Origin: Flectobacillus roseus
GTDB taxonomy: Bacteria; Bacteroidota; Bacteroidia; Cytophagales; Spirosomataceae
NCBI RefSeq assembly: GCF_030056665.1
Contig: NZ_JASHIG010000018.1
Reading direction: 5' to 3' (one strand)
Length of the DNA stretch: 64,000 nucleotides
The translations under genes were made by a program, and so were the position numbers. The notes beneath the pieces were generated by a model. That model was not told the DNA's origin and searched no databases. It saw only the letters and a list, made by a program, of their open reading frames with translations. Of this stretch, positions 61,651 to 64,000 are shown in pieces (position 1 is the stretch's first letter; each line of letters opens with the position of its first letter).

Positions 61651-62015
61651 AATATGCGATTGCTTGGTTAGAAATAGCTATCAAGTAGTGCTTGGCTACC
61701 ACCTCTACCTCCTCAGAAGCACAGTGCAAAATTGTGATTTTAGTGTAACTTCATGATTTGTAATAAGTTAAGAATTTGTAAAAAGAGGAGGCTCAATGTG
61801 AATTTCTTGTCAAATTTTGAAGACATCGAGAGAACTTAAATGCAATCAAAGAAGATTTAACATAAACTATTCACAAAGTTTTTTTACTTTTGTCGCCCTT
61901 TTAAGAAATATAAAAGGTGCTAATTATCAGGAAGTTGGAGTGGGCAATGACGAATATCAAGTAAAGAAGCTGTTTAAACTTTTCAAATAGTATATTTTAT
62001 TGATTAATTCTTCGT

Positions 62016-62094
62016 CTTACTTTTTGTCTTGAAACAAAAAGTAACAAAAAATTCAAGAATTTATAAACTCGCTTCGCTCAAACAGTATAAATTC
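62016..62094 (-). repeat. 79-bp dispersed repeat, second copy
   Basis: Inverted copy of 28668-28746: shared words include AAAAAGTAACAAAAAATTC (complement) and AAACTCGCTTCGCTCAAACA. Each copy also carries the internal stem ACTTTTTG / CAAAAAGT. Confidence 0.7.
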
Positions 62095-62242
62095 ATTGCT
62101 TACGCAAGTAATTTATAAAAAGTTAAACAGCCCAAAATTAAGACTATAACTTTAATAATATATACTTGCTGAACGCCATAAGCCCATTACTGAAAATAGA
62201 TTTACAATTAACAAATTAAGTGGGCAAAAAATACTTGCTCAA

Positions 62243-62311
62243 GGCTATTAGCTAAGTTTAAAAATGTTTCCATTATTTCTTTGGAAACACGTTTAAACTT
62301 AGCTAATAGCC
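62243..62311. repeat. 69-nt long hairpin
   Basis: 29-bp arms starting GGCTATTAGCTAAGTTTAAA and closing with its complement, two mismatches, 11-nt loop. No T-run. It is about 130 bp upstream of the GH1 gene. Confidence 0.6.
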
Positions 62312-62440
62312 CAAAGCCTAATCATGTAGAATAAGATAGAAAGGGGTTTTGATATAAAGTATTGATAATTAAAACTTTGTATTCACAATTTACAACTCAT
62401 AATTCAGCATTAATACTCGCAGTCAAAAAATAATAAAATT

Positions 62441-63844
62441 ATGAACCATCAACAGTTGCGTAAGGAAGATTTTGGAAATGATTTTGTGTGGGGCATCGCA
62501 ATGTCGGCCTTTCAAAATGAAGGTGCTTGGAATGAAGGAAATAAAAGTGAGTCTATTTGGGATAGATTTAGCCATAAAAAGAATAGAATTTTAGATAAAA
62601 CAAATGCCGATGTAACTACAGATTTCTATCATCGCTACCGCGAAGATATCCGTCTGACCAAGGAGTTGGGATTTGAAGTGTTTCGCTTTTCTTTTGCTTG
62701 GTCAAGAATTCTACCTAATGGCATTGGCACGGTCAATCATGAAGGAATTGACTTTTACCATAAGGTGATAGATACTTGTTTGGAATTTGGTTTAGAACCT
62801 TGGCCTACGATTTATCACTGGGATTTGCCTCAGATTTTGGAGGATATGGGTGGTTGGACCAACCGCCATATCGTAGATTGGTTTGTGGAATATTGTGAGG
62901 TATTGACCGAAGAATTTGGCTCAAAAGTCAAACATTGGATGGTGCTCAATGAGCCAGCAGGTTTTACGGGTTTGGGCTATATGACGGGTTATCATGCGCC
63001 TGGGCGTATGGGTATGAGTAATTTTTTACCTGCAGTCCACCACACAGCACTATGCCAAGCTGAGGGTGCAAGAGTGATTCGTAGAAATGTGTCAGATGCC
63101 GTGATTGGCACTACTTTTTCATGTTCTCATATCGAACCACATACGCATCGCTTTGCCGATATTAAAGCTGCACAAAAAGTAGATGCCCTCCTCAATCGCC
63201 TATTTCTCGAACCAGCTTTGGGTTTAGGATATCCTATTGAAGATTTACCTTTTCTTAAGACCATGATGAAAAAGCATGTCTTTGAAGGTGATATGGAGCG
63301 ACTAGCGTTTGACTTTGATTTTATTGGTATTCAAAACTACTTTAAGTTGGTGATGAAAGGAGCTTGGTGGATGCCCTATATCAATGCCATGGAAGTAAAA
63401 CCCCACAAACGAGGCGTACATCATACAACGGACTTGGGCTGGGAGGTATCGCCCGATGGAATGTATGAAATTATCAAGAAATTTGCGTCATACCCTCAAA
63501 TAAAGCAGTTGATTATTACCGAAAATGGTGCTGCATTTAAAGATACCCTTCGTCATGGCGAAGTACATGACCCTGAGCGAACAGCTTTTTATCAAACGTA
63601 TTTACAAAGTATTCTGAAAGCAAAGCAAGAAGGTATCAATTTGGGGGGATATTTGGCGTGGACACTAACCGATAATTTTGAATGGAGAGAAGGTTATCAG
63701 CCCAAATTTGGTTTGGTATATGTAGACTTCGAAACCCAAGAAAGAATTGTAAAAAGTTCAGGGAAATGGTTTAAAGAGTTTTTAACAGCCGAAAAAAAGC
63801 ATAAGCAAGCAGATATATTAGTTTCGGAAAAGGTTATTTGTTAA
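62441..63844 (+). CDS. GH1 beta-glucosidase-family glycosidase
   Basis: 467-aa cytoplasmic glycoside hydrolase of family 1. The acid/base is E171 in MVLNEPAGF and the nucleophile E361 in LIITENGAAF. FRFSFAWSRILPNG, WPTIYHWDLPQ and the C-terminal LTDNFEWREGYQPKFGL are family landmarks. Its length is typical and it lacks a signal peptide. Retaining beta-glucosidases or 6-phospho-glycosidases are possible; the 6-phospho pocket cannot be judged here. It may work with an uptake system outside the window. Confidence 0.92.
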   Translation: MNHQQLRKEDFGNDFVWGIAMSAFQNEGAWNEGNKSESIWDRFSHKKNRILDKTNADVTTDFYHRYREDIRLTKELGFEVFRFSFAWSRILPNGIGTVNHEGIDFYHKVIDTCLEFGLEPWPTIYHWDLPQILEDMGGWTNRHIVDWFVEYCEVLTEEFGSKVKHWMVLNEPAGFTGLGYMTGYHAPGRMGMSNFLPAVHHTALCQAEGARVIRRNVSDAVIGTTFSCSHIEPHTHRFADIKAAQKVDALLNRLFLEPALGLGYPIEDLPFLKTMMKKHVFEGDMERLAFDFDFIGIQNYFKLVMKGAWWMPYINAMEVKPHKRGVHHTTDLGWEVSPDGMYEIIKKFASYPQIKQLIITENGAAFKDTLRHGEVHDPERTAFYQTYLQSILKAKQEGINLGGYLAWTLTDNFEWREGYQPKFGLVYVDFETQERIVKSSGKWFKEFLTAEKKHKQADILVSEKVIC

Positions 63845-63920
63845 GTGATGAGTTGTGAGTGGTGAGTTGTGAATTTTAGTATGTCCTTGCCTAAAATAGG
63901 TTGCCCTCAAAAATCAACTA

Positions 63921-64000
63921 ATGATGGCAACTTCAAAATCTAAAACTTGGAAAAGTACAAAATACGAGATTCGTCAAAGTCGTATTTTCAGTGAGTCGTT
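63921..64000 (+). CDS. Start of an unrecognised gene, cut by the window end
   Basis: The frame opens with two ATGs (63921, 63924) and reads MMATSKSKTWKSTKYEIRQS and on without a stop to the end, giving about 26 residues. It has a basic, polar start without signal peptide. It lies 76 bp after the GH1 gene. Too little is present to name it. Confidence 0.4.
   Translation, partial: MMATSKSKTWKSTKYEIRQSRIFSES

Larger units (their letters stand above)
61651..62440. other. 790-bp gene-free stretch with palindromic elements
   Basis: No credible gene in either strand. It contains an element flanked by GCTGTTTAAACTTTT (61969-61983) and AAAAAGTTAAACAGC (62117-62131) that encloses the 79-bp shared repeat (62016-62094), and a 69-nt hairpin at 62243-62311. 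The promoters of the phosphoesterase and GH1 genes must be at its two ends. Confidence 0.55.

Overview
The window reads as chromosomal DNA of a Bacteroidota member, most likely a Cytophagales (Flectobacillus/Arcicella/Emticicia-like) species. This rests on the AT-rich sequence, the near absence of Shine-Dalgarno sites, a type IX secretion sorting domain, a DUF5686 protein, lipoproteins and Tat-exported dehydrogenase and phosphoesterase, and a short NuoG. The species is inferred, not proven. No phage, plasmid, IS transposase, CRISPR or rRNA was seen. There is one tRNA, tRNA-Leu(TAG).

Layout. 0.1-7 kb: ApbE flavin transferase, an SUMF1-fold protein, a Tat-exported Gfo/Idh/MocA dehydrogenase, a small barrel protein, a Bax-inhibitor-1 protein and a neutral ceramidase. 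7.4-16.8 kb: a respiratory complex I operon, nuoA-B-C-D-E-F-G-H-I-J, with a PhyH-type dioxygenase gene between nuoE and nuoF. It stops after nuoJ at a perfect 28-bp palindrome; nuoK-L-M-N are not in the window. 16.9-25.3 kb: envelope genes, namely a barrel protein, a degenerate ECF-sigma/anti-sigma-like pair, and two vanadium-haloperoxidase/PAP2-type lipoproteins bracketing two outer-membrane proteins and a small anchored protein. 25.6-32.6 kb: dnaG, a SixA-like phosphatase, a T9SS-secreted sialate-O-acetylesterase-like protein and trigger factor. 32.9-50.2 kb: tRNA-Leu, a sialidase-like BNR protein, an SDR, a sodium:solute symporter with a 44-aa companion ORF, aldose epimerase-like protein, 5'-nucleotidase, DUF2911, Nudix, class V aminotransferase, ATP-grasp and DUF5686 proteins.

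50.5-58.7 kb is the most distinctive part. It is a co-directional locus encoding a GT-B-like transferase, an SpsF-type cytidylyltransferase, a split transketolase, a class III aminotransferase, an SDR, a KdsC-like phosphatase and a NeuB-like synthase without a SAF domain. Together these look like a pathway for a CMP-activated amino nonulosonate (or other ulosonate) surface sugar. The transketolase arm does not fit the textbook sialic, legionaminic or pseudaminic acid routes. A fatty-acid hydroxylase and an SMR transporter follow. The window ends with a Tat metallophosphoesterase, a GH1 beta-glucosidase and the start of another gene.

The intergenic DNA is unusually rich in small palindromic repeats. 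There are several families with terminal inverted repeats, a four-copy ~96-bp hairpin array directly upstream of neuB, and a 5 x 14 bp minisatellite. These explain most of the gene-free stretches.
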